Below the pieces are notes generated by a model that was not told the origin of the DNA, made no database searches, and worked only from the letters and a program-made list of their open reading frames with translations. From contig VHCI01000026.1 of assembly GCA_016871775.1 (NCBI GenBank), forward strand, positions 1-33,214: DNA of 33,214 nucleotides, read 5' to 3'. This document shows, piece after piece, positions 7,626 through 16,841 of the stretch (position 1 is its first letter; every line of letters begins with the position of its first letter). The position numbers and the translations under genes are program-made. The DNA is from Verrucomicrobiota bacterium. GTDB lineage: Bacteria; Verrucomicrobiota; Verrucomicrobiia; Opitutales; Opitutaceae.

Positions 7626-8273
7626 TCAGGCGGTCTGGCGGACCTGGGCGACGTCCGCGGCGAGACGGAGCTTGCGCAGGCCGTCGAGGGTGGCGTGGAC
7701 CACGGCGATGTGGTTAGAGGAACCCATCGACTTGGTGAGTATGTTCTTCACCCCCGCTGCCTCGAGGACAGCGCGGACACCGCCGCCGGCGATCAGACCG
7801 GTACCGGGCGAGGCCGGGCGCAGGAGGACCTTGCCGCCGTCGTACTGGCCGAATACATCATGCGGGATCGTGTCGCCCTTGAGCTTCACGTTCACGAGGT
7901 GCTTATGGGCGTTGGCGGTGCCCTTCTTAATGGCGTCAGGAACCTCGTTGGCTTTGCCGTAGCCGATGCCGACGCGGCCCTTGCCGTCGCCGACCACAGC
8001 GAGCGCCGCGAAGGAGAAGCGGCGACCGCCCTTTACGACCTTGGCGCAGCGGTTGATGAAGACAACCTTCTCGATCATCGAGGGACCGTCGCCCTCCTGG
8101 GGCTTGTCCCGCGAGTCACGGCGGCCACCATCGCGGCGGGGGCCGCGCCCGCCACCGGGCCCACGGATGCCACCGCCACCCCCACGACCCTCGCGCGCGG
8201 TGCGCTCGGGCGTGGCGTCCGGGGCGGCTTCCACCGGGGTCACAACAGTCTCGGAAGAATTTTCGGTGCTCAT
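7626..8273 (-). CDS. rpsE: 30S ribosomal protein S5 (uS5) with Gly/Arg-rich N-terminal extension
   Basis: The S5 core starts around residue 65 ([18 protein letters not shown]), with the double-stranded-RNA-binding fold at [19 protein letters not shown] and the C-terminal domain at [19 protein letters not shown]5 affects decoding accuracy and mRNA entry. The first 64 residues include an RGG-like tract (about 28-56). Residue 65 is itself Met, so initiation there would give a near-normal S5. The upstream ATG leaves a 7-bp gap to rplR, typical of this cluster. Confidence 0.96.
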   Translation of the reverse strand: MSTENSSETVVTPVEAAPDATPERTAREGRGGGGGIRGPGGGRGPRRDGGRRDSRDKPQEGDGPSMIEKVVFINRCAKVVKGGRRFSFAALAVVGDGKGRVGIGYGKANEVPDAIKKGTANAHKHLVNVKLKGDTIPHDVFGQYDGGKVLLRPASPGTGLIAGGGVRAVLEAAGVKNILTKSMGSSNHIAVVHATLDGLRKLRLAADVAQVRQTA

Positions 8274-8280
8274 GCGGTGT

Positions 8281-8643
8281 TTAGAATTGGAGCCCGCCCT
8301 CGCGCGCAGCGTCGGCGAACGTCTTGACCTTACCGTGATAAGGGGCGCCGCTGCGGTCGAAGACCACCGCGGTGATGCCCGCCGCCTTGGCCTTCGCGGC
8401 GAAGGCCTGGCCCAGCGCCTTCGCGCCCGCCAGATTGGCCTTCAGCTTCTGCTCGCGCAGGGCGGAATCGAGGCTGGAGAGGAAGACCAGCGTAGCGCCG
8501 ACCTCATCGTTGATCACTTGGGCGTAGACGTGCTTGGAAGTGAAACGGACCGCGAGACGCGGACGGGCGGCCGTCCCGTGCACCTTCTTGCGGATGCGCC
8601 AGCGACGGTTCTGCAGCAGGCGGGCTTTGTTGATGGTTTTCAT
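8281..8643 (-). CDS. rplR: 50S ribosomal protein L18 (uL18)
   Basis: This 120-aa 5S rRNA-binding protein of the central protuberance shows [57 protein letters not shown] and normal length. A GGGAGA Shine-Dalgarno sequence lies a few bases upstream of the ATG. It sits in canonical spc-operon order between rplF (17-bp gap) and rpsE. Confidence 0.98.
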   Translation of the reverse strand: MKTINKARLLQNRRWRIRKKVHGTAARPRLAVRFTSKHVYAQVINDEVGATLVFLSSLDSALREQKLKANLAGAKALGQAFAAKAKAAGITAVVFDRSGAPYHGKVKTFADAAREGGLQF

Positions 8644-8660
8644 TCTGGATTCTCCCGGCC

Positions 8661-9197
8661 TTAGGCCACGGTCTTGCCTTCCTTGCGCCGGACGCGCTCA
8701 CCGAAGATACGGACCCCCTTGCCCTTATAGGGCTCCGGCGGGTAGTAACTGCGGATCTCCGCGGTCACCGCCCCCACCAGTTGCTTGTCCGCGCCCTCGA
8801 CTTTGAGCTTCGTCTGGTCGGTAACGGTCACCTTGATCCCGTCCGGGATCGTCATCAGGATCGGATGCGAGTAGCCCAGCGCGAGATCCAGCTGGTTGCC
8901 CTTCAGGTTGGCCTTGAAGCCGACCCCCTGGATCTCCAGCTCCTTCGCGTAGCCCTCGGTGACGCCCTTGACCATGCCGGCGACCACGGAACGCGCAGTG
9001 CCATACATCGCCCGGGCGAAACGGGTCTCCTCGGTCGGAGCAAAGGTGACATTCTTGTCGGCCACCGTCACCTTGACGGCGGGGGCGAAGGCCTTCTGCA
9101 CCTTGCCCTTGGGACCCTCGACCAACACGGTCCCGCCGGTAACGGAGACCTTGACCTTGTCGGGGATGGAAACGGGTTGTTTGCCGATGCGGCTCAT
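8661..9197 (-). CDS. rplF: 50S ribosomal protein L6 (uL6)
   Basis: This 178-aa protein lies near the sarcin-ricin loop and factor-binding site. It begins MSRIGKQPVSIPDKVKV and ends with the conserved PEPYKGKGVRIFGERVRRKEGKT. Both L6 repeats are present and the length is typical. The gap after rpsH is 24 bp and the gap before rplR is 17 bp. Confidence 0.98.
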   Translation of the reverse strand: MSRIGKQPVSIPDKVKVSVTGGTVLVEGPKGKVQKAFAPAVKVTVADKNVTFAPTEETRFARAMYGTARSVVAGMVKGVTEGYAKELEIQGVGFKANLKGNQLDLALGYSHPILMTIPDGIKVTVTDQTKLKVEGADKQLVGAVTAEIRSYYPPEPYKGKGVRIFGERVRRKEGKTVA

Positions 9198-9221
9198 AGA
9201 TGGGATTAGTTCAGCAGCGGC

Positions 9222-9614
9222 TTACCAGACGTTGCAGAGTAGCTCCCCGCCGGCCTTCTGGCGGCGGCAGTCGGCGTCCTTCAACACGCCCTTGGAGGTG
9301 GACACGATCGCGATCCCGAGGCCGTTCAGGACTCGAGGCACGTCGGTGTAGGCGTAATAGAGGCGGCGACCCGGCGTGGAGACGCGGGTCAGGCCGGTGA
9401 TGGCGGGGGCGCCGGCCACGTACTTCATCCTCGCTACCAGCGTCGAGTGGCCCTGGGCGTCCGTGCTCTTGCTAAAGTCGGCCACGTAGCCCTCGGCCTT
9501 GAGAATGCTCAAAATGCTTTCCTTGAGCTTGGAGTGCGGGATCACGCAGTCCTCCAGACGCGCCTTGGAGGCGTTCCGGAGCCGGGTGAGGAAGTCGCTA
9601 ATCGGATCGGTCAT
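9222..9614 (-). CDS. rpsH: 30S ribosomal protein S8 (uS8)
   Basis: This 130-aa protein binds the central domain of 16S rRNA and, in enterobacteria, represses the spc operon. The start MTDPISDFLTRLRNASKA is chosen by homology; the frame is open 20 codons further upstream. STSKGVLKDADCRRQKAGGELLCNVW at the C-terminus is the S8 signature. No S8-binding mimic was identified in the flanking gaps (81 bp upstream). Confidence 0.98.
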   Translation of the reverse strand: MTDPISDFLTRLRNASKARLEDCVIPHSKLKESILSILKAEGYVADFSKSTDAQGHSTLVARMKYVAGAPAITGLTRVSTPGRRLYYAYTDVPRVLNGLGIAIVSTSKGVLKDADCRRQKAGGELLCNVW

Positions 9615-9695
9615 GTGGGATGGAGGTGGGGAGGCGGTCGGCGGGTCATATCCGGGAGACCCGAAGGCCCCCACCCCCGCCGGCGAAGAGGGAAA

Positions 9696-10001
9696 TCACC
9701 AGGAGGACTTGGTCACGCCGGGGATCTTGCCGGCGAGGGCGAGTTCGCGGAACTGGATACGGGATACGCCGAATTTGCGGTTGTAGGCACGCGGACGCCC
9801 GCTGAGGGAGCAGCGGTTGCGGACCCGCACGGGGGAAGAGTTGCGGGGCAGCTTCTGCAGCTTCTTCTGCGCCGCGAAGAACTCCTCGTCGGTCGTGGCG
9901 GGATTGATCAGGGTGGCCTTCAGTTGGGCACGCTTCGCGGCGAACTTAGCGACGAGGCGGATGCGCTTCTGGTTGCGCTCGAGGGCGGAGGTCTTCGGCA
10001 T
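9696..10001 (-). CDS. rpsN: 30S ribosomal protein S14 (uS14), zinc-free long form
   Basis: This 101-aa S14 of the 30S head begins [17 protein letters not shown] and contains [28 protein letters not shown]. It is the long, zinc-independent type: the usual CxxC...CxxC ribbon is replaced and only one Cys remains in that region. It lies 16 bp after rplE. Confidence 0.97.
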   Translation of the reverse strand: MPKTSALERNQKRIRLVAKFAAKRAQLKATLINPATTDEEFFAAQKKLQKLPRNSSPVRVRNRCSLSGRPRAYNRKFGVSRIQFRELALAGKIPGVTKSSW

Positions 10002-10017
10002 GACGAAAGGGGTCGGG

Positions 10018-10584
10018 TTAGGCGGCCTTGGCGGCGGATTCCACGCGGCGGAACGGCATCCCGAGCAAGCGCAGGAGCTCGCGCCCCTCGTCGTCAGTCT
10101 GGGCCGTGGTCACCAGGGTGAGGTCGAGACCGATGTGCTTCTTGACGTTCTCCACCGTGATCTCCGGGAAGATCGAGTGATCCGTGATGCCGAGATTGTA
10201 GTTACCCTGGCCGTCGAACTTGCTCGGGACGCCGCGGAAGTCGCGGATCGTCGGCAGCGCCACCGCCAGCAGGCGGCAGAGGAATTCCCACATCGCATCA
10301 CCGCGCAGCGTCACGTGGCAGCCCACGACCTGACCCTGCTTCAGCTTGAAGTTGGCGATCGCCTTGCGGGAGCGGGCGAGCACGGGCTTCTGGCCAGCGA
10401 TCTGGGCGATGTCGCGCTGGATGTCCGCGATCTGGTTCTTGTCGGCATCGGCATCGATGCCGGTGTTGATCGCGATCTTCACTAAACGCGGTACTTGGTG
10501 ACGGTTCTTGTAGCCCCGGCTGCGGGCGAGCTCGGGGATCACCTGCTGGACGTAAAGCTTCTTCAGACTGGGAACGTAACTCAT
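10018..10584 (-). CDS. rplE: 50S ribosomal protein L5 (uL5)
   Basis: This 188-aa central-protuberance protein binds 5S rRNA and touches P-site tRNA. It begins [11 protein letters not shown] and shows [45 protein letters not shown] and the closing [19 protein letters not shown]. Length is normal. A 109-bp gap without a gene separates it from rplX. Confidence 0.98.
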   Translation of the reverse strand: MSYVPSLKKLYVQQVIPELARSRGYKNRHQVPRLVKIAINTGIDADADKNQIADIQRDIAQIAGQKPVLARSRKAIANFKLKQGQVVGCHVTLRGDAMWEFLCRLLAVALPTIRDFRGVPSKFDGQGNYNLGITDHSIFPEITVENVKKHIGLDLTLVTTAQTDDEGRELLRLLGMPFRRVESAAKAA

Positions 10585-10693
10585 TGGAGGTGTCCGGGAT
10601 TACCGACCCCGGACGAAAGGATTGCGAAGGGAGGAGGGAAAAGGGTGAAGAATCGCGGGAAAGAACTGCGGATGGCAAGCGCCGTCTCGGCGA

Positions 10694-10966
10694 TCAGGCG
10701 GTGGCAGCGGCCGGCTTGCGGCGGCGACTGGCATCAAAGTCTTTCTGCAGCATCAGGTTGCTGATATGGATCGAGCCTTCGCGTTCCGCGATGGAACCCT
10801 GCGGATGCTCCTGGGACTTCTTGAGGTGGCGTTTGATCATTGCCAAGCCCTCGACCCGCGCGCGCTCCTTGGCGGCGAGGATCTCGAGCACCTTGCCGGA
10901 CTTGCCCTTCTGGGAACCAGCGATGACGACGACTTGGTCGCCGCGTTTAACGTGGAACTTCTGCAT
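10694..10966 (-). CDS. rplX: 50S ribosomal protein L24 (uL24)
   Basis: This 90-aa assembly-initiating protein carries the KOW motif near its N-terminus (VKRGDQVVVIAGSQKGKSGKV). Its ATG lies one base past the rplN stop. A strong Shine-Dalgarno sequence, GGAGGT (10980-10975), lies inside the end of rplN, eight bases from the start, pointing to coupled translation of the pair. Confidence 0.97.
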   Translation of the reverse strand: MQKFHVKRGDQVVVIAGSQKGKSGKVLEILAAKERARVEGLAMIKRHLKKSQEHPQGSIAEREGSIHISNLMLQKDFDASRRRKPAAATA

Positions 10967-10967
10967 G

Positions 10968-11333
10968 TTAGAGGACCTCCGGGGCGAGCGAAATGATCTT
11001 CATGAAGTTCCGCGCCCGGAGCTCGCGGGCGACGGGGCCGAAGATGCGGGTGCCCTTGGGGTTGTTGGTCGCGTCGATGATGACGATCGCGTTGCTGTCG
11101 AACCGCAGGTAGCTGCCGTCTGCGCGGCGGATCGGGGCCTTGGTGCGGACCACGACGGCTTTCGCCACCTCACCCTTCTTCACCGTGGCATCGGTCGTAC
11201 TCTCCTTAATGTGCACGGTGACAACGTCGCCGACGTGGGCATAGGGGGTGTTCTGCCCCATCCGTTGGATGAGGGCGGCCTTGCGGGCGCCGGTATTGTC
11301 GGCGACCTCGAGAATGGAACGCAGTTGGATCAT
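10968..11333 (-). CDS. rplN: 50S ribosomal protein L14 (uL14)
   Basis: This 121-aa protein at the 50S interface takes part in intersubunit bridges. It opens with [19 protein letters not shown] and contains [34 protein letters not shown] and a terminal [10 protein letters not shown]. An AAGGAAG Shine-Dalgarno sequence lies just before the ATG. It is 26 bp after rpsQ. Confidence 0.98.
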   Translation of the reverse strand: MIQLRSILEVADNTGARKAALIQRMGQNTPYAHVGDVVTVHIKESTTDATVKKGEVAKAVVVRTKAPIRRADGSYLRFDSNAIVIIDATNNPKGTRIFGPVARELRARNFMKIISLAPEVL

Positions 11334-11359
11334 GGCTCTTCCTTTGGGACGGGGCGGGT

Positions 11360-11743
11360 TCAGCCCTTCGTCGGGGCGGCGGGGGCGGCCTCGGCGTTCT
11401 TGGTGGTCTTGGCGGTCTTAGTAGGCACGGCGGCGGCAACATCCGCCTCGCTGATCGCGGCGCCCTCGGCCGCGACGGCCCTTTGGAGCACGGCAACCAC
11501 GCGCCAGCGCTTCAGCCGGCTGAGAGGACGGGTCTCCATCACCTCGACCTTGTCGCCCACGCGCGTCTCGTTCGCCTCATCGTGGACGTGGAGGACGGTC
11601 TGGCGGTTGACGACCTTGTGGTAAAAGGGATGGGGGGTCTTGTAGGCGACGGTGACTTTGATGGATTTGTCGCCCGAGCGGCTCGAAACGAAGCCGATCT
11701 GGGTCTTGCGCGTGCTGCGCGTGGCGGGAGCGGGAGAGGACAT
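11360..11743 (-). CDS. rpsQ: 30S ribosomal protein S17 (uS17) with C-terminal extension
   Basis: The S17 OB-fold core spans about residues 10-85 ([59 protein letters not shown]). It binds 16S rRNA early in assembly. About 40 Ala/Thr/Lys-rich residues follow, giving 127 aa against about 84 in E. coli. The start [17 protein letters not shown] is preferred because the upstream part of the open frame is a Pro/Arg-rich shadow of rpmC. Confidence 0.95.
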   Translation of the reverse strand: MSSPAPATRSTRKTQIGFVSSRSGDKSIKVTVAYKTPHPFYHKVVNRQTVLHVHDEANETRVGDKVEVMETRPLSRLKRWRVVAVLQRAVAAEGAAISEADVAAAVPTKTAKTTKNAEAAPAAPTKG

Positions 11744-11765
11744 GGCGGGGGGACGTGTCGGCGTC

Positions 11766-11972
11766 TCAGGCGGCCTTCGGCGCCTGGGCCTTCTTCTGGT
11801 TGAGGATGGTCTCGAGGCGGGCGAGGTCCTTGCGGAGGGCACGCAGCTCGTGGGTCTTTTCGACTTGGCCGGTCTGCTTGCGCAGGCGGAGCTGGAGCAG
11901 CTGGCCGCGAATGTCGCGGAGCTTGGTCGAGATCTCGGCGGGCGCGAGCTCGCGGATTTCCTTGGGAGTCAT
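11766..11972 (-). CDS. rpmC: 50S ribosomal protein L29 (uL29)
   Basis: This 68-aa two-helix protein lies at the polypeptide exit tunnel near the SRP and trigger-factor docking site. It reads [18 protein letters not shown] with the family core [13 protein letters not shown] and [14 protein letters not shown]. The start is set by homology; the open frame continues upstream over rplP without homology. It is 22 bp from both rplP and rpsQ. Confidence 0.97.
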   Translation of the reverse strand: MTPKEIRELAPAEISTKLRDIRGQLLQLRLRKQTGQVEKTHELRALRKDLARLETILNQKKAQAPKAA

Positions 11973-11994
11973 AGCGGCATAACGGGTTGTGGGC

Positions 11995-12417
<423 letters not shown>

Positions 12418-12453
12418 AGGAGAATTCTCCGGTTAAGTGGTTGAGCGGGCGCC

Positions 12454-13086
12454 TCAGGAGTTGTCGGACTCCTGCTTGCAGATCCAGCACTTGACGCCGA
12501 TCTTGCCATAGACGGTGAGGGCCTCGGCGAACCCGTAATCGATGTTCTCGCGAAGGGTGTGCAGCGGCACACGACCCTTGCGCTGCCACTCGCGGCGGGC
12601 GATGTCGGCGCCACCGAGGCGGCCCGAGCACTGGATTCTGATACCCTCGGCGCCCAGGGCCATCGCCATCTCGACGGCCTTCTTCATCGCGCGGCGGAAG
12701 GCGATGCGGCGCTCCAGCTGGAGGGCCACGTTCTCGGCCACCAGCGCGGCCTCGATCTCGGGCTTCTTGACCTCTTGGATGTCCAGCAGGATCTCTTTAC
12801 CCGTCAGCTTCGCCAGTTCCTCCTTGATCTTCTCGATCTCCTGGCCCTTGCGGCCGATGACGATGCCGGGCCGGGCGGTGTAGATCTTGACCCGCACCCG
12901 GTTCGAAGCGCGTTCGATAAAGATGCGCGGTACAGAGGCCTGTTTCAGCTTCTCCATCAGCTTGGTGCGGATCAGCTGGTCCTCGGCGAGCAAACGGCCG
13001 AATTCCTTCTTGGCCGCGTACCAGCGGGACTGCCAATCGCGGCGGACGGCGAGGCGGAAACCAACGGGATTTGTCTTTTGGCCCAT
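12454..13086 (-). CDS. rpsC: 30S ribosomal protein S3 (uS3)
   Basis: This 210-aa protein forms part of the mRNA entry tunnel and its helicase activity. It begins [18 protein letters not shown]. The KH domain contains [19 protein letters not shown] (GRKG loop), and the C-terminal domain contains [12 protein letters not shown]-like sequence (here [13 protein letters not shown]) and [26 protein letters not shown]. The C-terminal tail is shorter than in E. coli (233 aa). Confidence 0.98.
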   Translation of the reverse strand: MGQKTNPVGFRLAVRRDWQSRWYAAKKEFGRLLAEDQLIRTKLMEKLKQASVPRIFIERASNRVRVKIYTARPGIVIGRKGQEIEKIKEELAKLTGKEILLDIQEVKKPEIEAALVAENVALQLERRIAFRRAMKKAVEMAMALGAEGIRIQCSGRLGGADIARREWQRKGRVPLHTLRENIDYGFAEALTVYGKIGVKCWICKQESDNS

Positions 13087-13098
13087 GGGAAAAGGGGA

Positions 13099-13443
13099 TT
13101 ACGGGTTGTCGGTGCCGTCCGAGAGGATGATGCGGATGTGGGACATCTTCTTGCGCCGAGGCATCGCGGTGCCGCGGGCGCCCGCCTTGAAGCGCTTCAG
13201 CACGGGGCCGTTCTCGATCACCGCGCTGCGCACGGTCAGGGAGTCGGCCGAGAGGTTGCGGTTGTTCTCGGCGTTCGCGATCGCGCTCTTGAGCGTCTTG
13301 GCGATCAGGCGCGCAGACTTGCGCGGCACGAGGCTCAGGAACTCGACCGCCTCCGCGGCCGGACGGCCTTGGATGGTGCGGGCAACCTCGCGCATCTTCT
13401 TGGGCGACATGCGCGCGTAGCGAGTGAGGGCTTGGACTTCCAT
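13099..13443 (-). CDS. rplV: 50S ribosomal protein L22 (uL22)
   Basis: This 114-aa protein forms a wall of the nascent-peptide exit tunnel. It shows ALTRYARMSPKKMREVARTI, KTLKSAIANAENNRNL and the tunnel beta-hairpin region ARGTAMPRRKKMSHIRI, where macrolide-resistance changes occur in other species. It normally follows rpsS directly; here an exported-protein gene and a 77-bp gap intervene. Confidence 0.98.
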   Translation of the reverse strand: MEVQALTRYARMSPKKMREVARTIQGRPAAEAVEFLSLVPRKSARLIAKTLKSAIANAENNRNLSADSLTVRSAVIENGPVLKRFKAGARGTAMPRRKKMSHIRIILSDGTDNP

Positions 13444-13520
13444 GGTGGCTTGTGGATTCCGGCGGGAAAGGCCGGCGATAACGGCGCGGGGCGCCTTACC
13501 CTTTGGTTGATCGATCTGGG

Positions 13521-13838
13521 TTAGGGTTTGAGGAGCTTCAGGAGGGCGACGTCTCCAGAACGGACCGTTTGGTCCGCCGCCAAGCGGGTGATGAGGGCGG
13601 CGCTGACCGCCGGCCGGACTGCGACGAGGATGACCTCGCCCATCTCGCGACCGTCGCGGACCAGCCGGCAGAGCATGCCCTGCCGCAAGCCCCCGTCGAA
13701 ACCGGCATCGAGGACCACGAGATCCGCGACGCTTCCCGCTTCCACCGCCAGCACGGTGCCGGCGCGGGTCGCCGCCGTGGCCGCGGAGGCCGCGACCGGG
13801 AAGACGCCCGCCAGCAAGAGGGAAAGGAGACGACGCAT
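13521..13838 (-). CDS. Exported small protein inserted between rpsS and rplV
   Basis: This 105-aa protein has a classical signal peptide: MRRLL, a hydrophobic core, and an ASA cleavage motif around residue 19. The mature part of about 85 residues is beta-rich (GTVLAVEAGSVADLVVLDAG, GLRQGMLCRLVRDGREMGEVIL). That pattern resembles small beta-barrel domains in some exported bacterial proteins, such as FlgT C-terminal-like domains; the resemblance is only suggestive. Its ATG lies 8 bp past the rpsS stop, so it is embedded in the S10 operon and should be co-expressed with ribosomal proteins. There is no Cys, no membrane anchor and no catalytic motif. Function unknown. Confidence 0.75.
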   Translation of the reverse strand: MRRLLSLLLAGVFPVAASAATAATRAGTVLAVEAGSVADLVVLDAGFDGGLRQGMLCRLVRDGREMGEVILVAVRPAVSAALITRLAADQTVRSGDVALLKLLKP

Positions 13839-13846
13839 CGGGTAAA

Positions 13847-14122
13847 TCAGACTTCCTTGCGGGTCATGCCGCCGTGCGCCTTGAACACGCGGGTCGGGGC
13901 GAACTCCCCGAGCTTGTGCCCGACCATGTTCTCGGTGACATACACCGCGAAGAACGCCTTGCCGTTATGCACGCTGAACGTGTGGCCGACAAAGTCGGGG
14001 GTGATGGTCGACCGGCGGGACCAGGTCTGGATCGGCTTCTTCGTGCCGGCCTTGACCGCCTTCTCGATCTTCTCGAGCAGGTGGTAGTCGACAAAGAAGC
14101 CCTTCTTAATGGAACGTGCCAT
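13847..14122 (-). CDS. rpsS: 30S ribosomal protein S19 (uS19)
   Basis: This 91-aa protein of the 30S head works with S13 near the A-site finger. It reads [20 protein letters not shown] with [23 protein letters not shown] and the terminal [17 protein letters not shown]. It lies 18 bp after rplB and 8 bp before the exported-protein gene. Confidence 0.98.
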   Translation of the reverse strand: MARSIKKGFFVDYHLLEKIEKAVKAGTKKPIQTWSRRSTITPDFVGHTFSVHNGKAFFAVYVTENMVGHKLGEFAPTRVFKAHGGMTRKEV

Positions 14123-14140
14123 GGTACGGAGGGGGCTGGA

Positions 14141-15010
14141 TTACTTCTGACCGCGCGGCTTGCGGCCGTTGTGGTGGACGATGATCTGGGCGTTCGACGG
14201 CTTGGAGCGGCGCCGGGTCGGGAACCCCTTCGCCAGCTGGCCCCAAGGGGACACCAGCTGCTGGCGGCCGCCACCACCCTTGGACTTGCCCTGACCGCCA
14301 CCGTTCGGGTGATCGACCGGGTTCATCGCCATACCGCGGACCGTCGGGCGGATGCCGAGCCAGCGAGAGCGGCCGGCCTTGCCGAGGGACTGCTGGTTGT
14401 GGTCGCCGTTGCCCACCTCGCCAATCGTGGCGCGGCACTTCGCGTTGACGTAGCGCAGCTCGCCCGAAGGCATTTTGAGCGTCGCCTGCCCCTCCTCGAC
14501 CGCCACCAGCTCGAGGCTGGCACCGGCGCTGCGCGCGATCTGCGCGCCGCGACCCGGCACGAGCTCGACGCAATGCAGGCGCGTCGACGGCGGGATGATC
14601 GCTAGGGGGAAGTTATTGCCAACCGTGTAGTCGTTGATCGTGGCCTTATTGGAGGTCACAATTGTATCCCCTACCTTCAAGCCCTTCGGGGCGAGGATAT
14701 AGGCCTTCACGCCGTCATTGTAGGCGATCAGGGCGAGGTTGGCCGAGCGGTTTGGATCGTACTCGAGGGTCTGCACGCGGGCCGGCAGATCGAGCCGGGA
14801 CCGTTTGAAGTCCACGATTCGGTAGAGCTGCTTGTGGCCGCCGCCGCGGTGGCGGGAGGTCACGCGGCCATAAACATTGCGGCCGCCGGACTTGTTCTTC
14901 GACTCGGTGAGACCGCGCTCGGGGCGCTTGCGAGAGAGCTGGCCCGAGGTCTTATTCAGGGCCGTGAAGCGGCCCGCGGGCGTCAGCGGACGAAAGGAAT
15001 GGATAGGCAT
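14141..15010 (-). CDS. rplB: 50S ribosomal protein L2 (uL2)
   Basis: This 289-aa protein is needed for subunit association and peptidyl-transferase centre assembly. Family hallmarks are KNKSGGRNVYGRVTSRHRGGGHK, RSANLALIAYNDG, and the C-terminal GMAMNPVDHPNGGGQGKSKGG with the conserved His of DHPNGGG. Slightly longer than the E. coli protein (273 aa). A good Shine-Dalgarno sequence, AGGAGAT, lies before the ATG. Confidence 0.98.
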   Translation of the reverse strand: MPIHSFRPLTPAGRFTALNKTSGQLSRKRPERGLTESKNKSGGRNVYGRVTSRHRGGGHKQLYRIVDFKRSRLDLPARVQTLEYDPNRSANLALIAYNDGVKAYILAPKGLKVGDTIVTSNKATINDYTVGNNFPLAIIPPSTRLHCVELVPGRGAQIARSAGASLELVAVEEGQATLKMPSGELRYVNAKCRATIGEVGNGDHNQQSLGKAGRSRWLGIRPTVRGMAMNPVDHPNGGGQGKSKGGGGRQQLVSPWGQLAKGFPTRRRSKPSNAQIIVHHNGRKPRGQK

Positions 15011-15038
15011 GGGGGGATCTCCTGAGGAGGGCGCGGGC

Positions 15039-15320
15039 TTAGACCAATTCGATCTTGTCGCCGGCCTTGAGGGTCACGATCGCCTTCTTGTAGTCGGACC
15101 CGACGCTGGGCCGGCCTTGACGGCTACGCTTATTCTTGCCGCGGTAGTTCTGGGTGTTCACCCGGCGCACGGTAACTTTAAAGGTCTCCTCCACCGCGAC
15201 CGCGATCTGGTCCTTGGTGGCGTGGCCGTAAACCTCGAAAGTATACTGGCCGAGTTTTGAGGAGAGCTGATTCGCCTTCTCCGTGAGGCGGACGAGTTTG
15301 AGGATCTTGTCGGCTTGCAT
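15039..15320 (-). CDS. rplW: 50S ribosomal protein L23 (uL23)
   Basis: This 93-aa exit-tunnel protein is a docking site for SRP and trigger factor. It shows ILKLVRLTEKANQLSSKLGQ, YTFEVYGHATKDQIAVAVEETFKV and the tunnel-loop region RVNTQNYRGKNKRSRQGR. Its ATG overlaps the rplD stop by one base (TAATG), and GGAGGG in the end of rplD acts as ribosome-binding site, so the two are translationally coupled. Confidence 0.97.
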   Translation of the reverse strand: MQADKILKLVRLTEKANQLSSKLGQYTFEVYGHATKDQIAVAVEETFKVTVRRVNTQNYRGKNKRSRQGRPSVGSDYKKAIVTLKAGDKIELV

Positions 15321-15955
15321 TAATTCTTCCCTCCGTTGGCGCGGGCCAAGATCGCCTGAAGCGCCTTCGTGCTGACGATGATCTTCGCGTACTGCGCAAG
15401 GTCCAGGGTGTTGAGCTGAGCCGCGTCTTGGAGCGACACGCGCTCCAGATTACGCGACGAGCGGGACGTCACCGCGTCGAAGCCGGCGTCCACCAGCAGA
15501 ACCCTTCCCTTGGGGGCGATGCGGGAGACGACCTCATTCATCGCCTTGGTCTTGGCGACGCCGGCCTGGAAGGCCTCGATCACCGCGAGCTCGCCTGCGG
15601 TGCAGCGGTCGAAGAGGGCGCGGCTGAAGGCGAGGCGGCGAACGCGCGCATTCACCTTCTTGGAGTAGTCGCGGGGCTTGGGGCCGAAGACGACGCCCCC
15701 GCCGACCCACAGGGGGGAGCGGATGGAGCCGGCGCGGGCGCGGCCGGTGCCCTTCTGGCGCCACGGCTTCTTGCCGCCGCCCCGGACCTCGCCGCGCGTT
15801 TTGGTGGCGTGCGTGCCTTGGCGGTTGTTCGCGTTGATCGCAACGATGACCTCCTTGACCGCCTGAAGGCCCTTGTCGCCCTCGAAGGTCGGCACGTTCG
15901 CGAAATCGCGCTCGTTGCTGGTCTTGCCGTCGGAACTGAAGACTACGAGTTTCAT
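15320..15955 (-). CDS. rplD: 50S ribosomal protein L4 (uL4)
   Basis: This 211-aa protein lines the exit-tunnel constriction. The tunnel loop is visible at [39 protein letters not shown], followed by [23 protein letters not shown]. In E. coli L4 autoregulates the S10 operon; no equivalent leader was recognised here. AAGGAG lies a few bases before the ATG, in the 14-bp gap after rplC. Confidence 0.98.
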   Translation of the reverse strand: MKLVVFSSDGKTSNERDFANVPTFEGDKGLQAVKEVIVAINANNRQGTHATKTRGEVRGGGKKPWRQKGTGRARAGSIRSPLWVGGGVVFGPKPRDYSKKVNARVRRLAFSRALFDRCTAGELAVIEAFQAGVAKTKAMNEVVSRIAPKGRVLLVDAGFDAVTSRSSRNLERVSLQDAAQLNTLDLAQYAKIIVSTKALQAILARANGGKN

Positions 15956-15969
15956 CTCAAGGTTCTCCT

Positions 15970-16689
15970 TTACTTCTTGGCTGCGGCCTTGGCTTCCTTG
16001 GCCGGCTTCGCTTCCTTCGCGGGAGCCGGGGCGGCCGCCGGCACGACCACCGCACGCTGGCCCTTGATGGCCGAGCGCACCAGGACGTCATCGCCGTTCG
16101 CGCCGGGAATGGCGCCCTTTACGAGGATGAGGTTGCGTTCCGCAATGACCCGTACCACGCGCAGGTTCTGCACCGTGCGGCGCTCCGAGCCCATGTGCCC
16201 CGGCATCGACTGGTTCTTCCACGAACGACCGGGCGTCTGGCGCATGCCGATCGAGCCGATGCGGCGGTGGAACATCGAACCGTGGGACGCCGGACCACCG
16301 GCCACTCGCCAGCGCTTGACCACGCCCTGGAAGCCCTTGCCTTTGGTCACGCCGATCACGTCGACCAGCTGGCCCTCGATGAACGCCGCGGCGGTGACTA
16401 CGTCACCCACCTTCAACTTGGCCTCCGCGTCGAGTCGGACCTCGGCGAGCACCCGCGGGGCGGCATCGAGACCGGCCTTCTTCGCGTGACCAAGCTCACC
16501 GGCAGAGCTGTTCTTTGCCTTCAGGCGGGCAAACCCGAGCTGCACGGCGTGGTAGCCATCGCGGGCGGCGGTCTTAACTTGGACCACGGCGCAGGGGCCG
16601 GCCTCAACCACGGTGACTGGCACGAGCACATTTTGTGCGTCGTAGACCTGGGTCATCCCGAGTTTCTTACCTAGAATTTCGGAGATCAT
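15970..16689 (-). CDS. rplC: 50S ribosomal protein L3 (uL3) with Ala/Lys tail
   Basis: This 239-aa early assembly protein reaches into the peptidyl-transferase centre. It starts MISEILGKKLGMTQVYD and carries the signature GVTKGKGFQGVVKRW plus GPASHGSMFHRRIGSIGMRQTPGRSWK. The last 25 or so residues are an AP/AK-rich tail not seen in the E. coli protein (209 aa). A 152-bp gap with a hairpin separates it from rpsJ; no Shine-Dalgarno sequence is evident. Confidence 0.97.
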   Translation of the reverse strand: MISEILGKKLGMTQVYDAQNVLVPVTVVEAGPCAVVQVKTAARDGYHAVQLGFARLKAKNSSAGELGHAKKAGLDAAPRVLAEVRLDAEAKLKVGDVVTAAAFIEGQLVDVIGVTKGKGFQGVVKRWRVAGGPASHGSMFHRRIGSIGMRQTPGRSWKNQSMPGHMGSERRTVQNLRVVRVIAERNLILVKGAIPGANGDDVLVRSAIKGQRAVVVPAAAPAPAKEAKPAKEAKAAAKK

Positions 16690-16710
16690 TGGGCTAAGTG
16701 GTAGGTGGAT

Positions 16711-16732
16711 TAGGTTCCGTTGGACGGACCTA
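16711..16732 (-). promoter_or_regulatory. Hairpin in the rpsJ-rplC gap
   Basis: An inverted repeat of nine pairs with a single-base bulge and a 3-nt loop lies about 20-45 nt upstream of the rplC start. The gap (152 bp) is the longest in the S10 part of the cluster. It could be a processing site or a translation-control element. It has no U-tract, so it is not an intrinsic terminator. Confidence 0.3.
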
Positions 16733-16841
16733 CTTTAGCGGGGCCGGGAGGTTCCCCGGGGGGGGACATCGGCGTCTGCTAACTGTAGAGAAACGAATCC
16801 GGGCGGGGGAAAAGCAGGGCGGAGGGTGAAGACCGGGCGGC

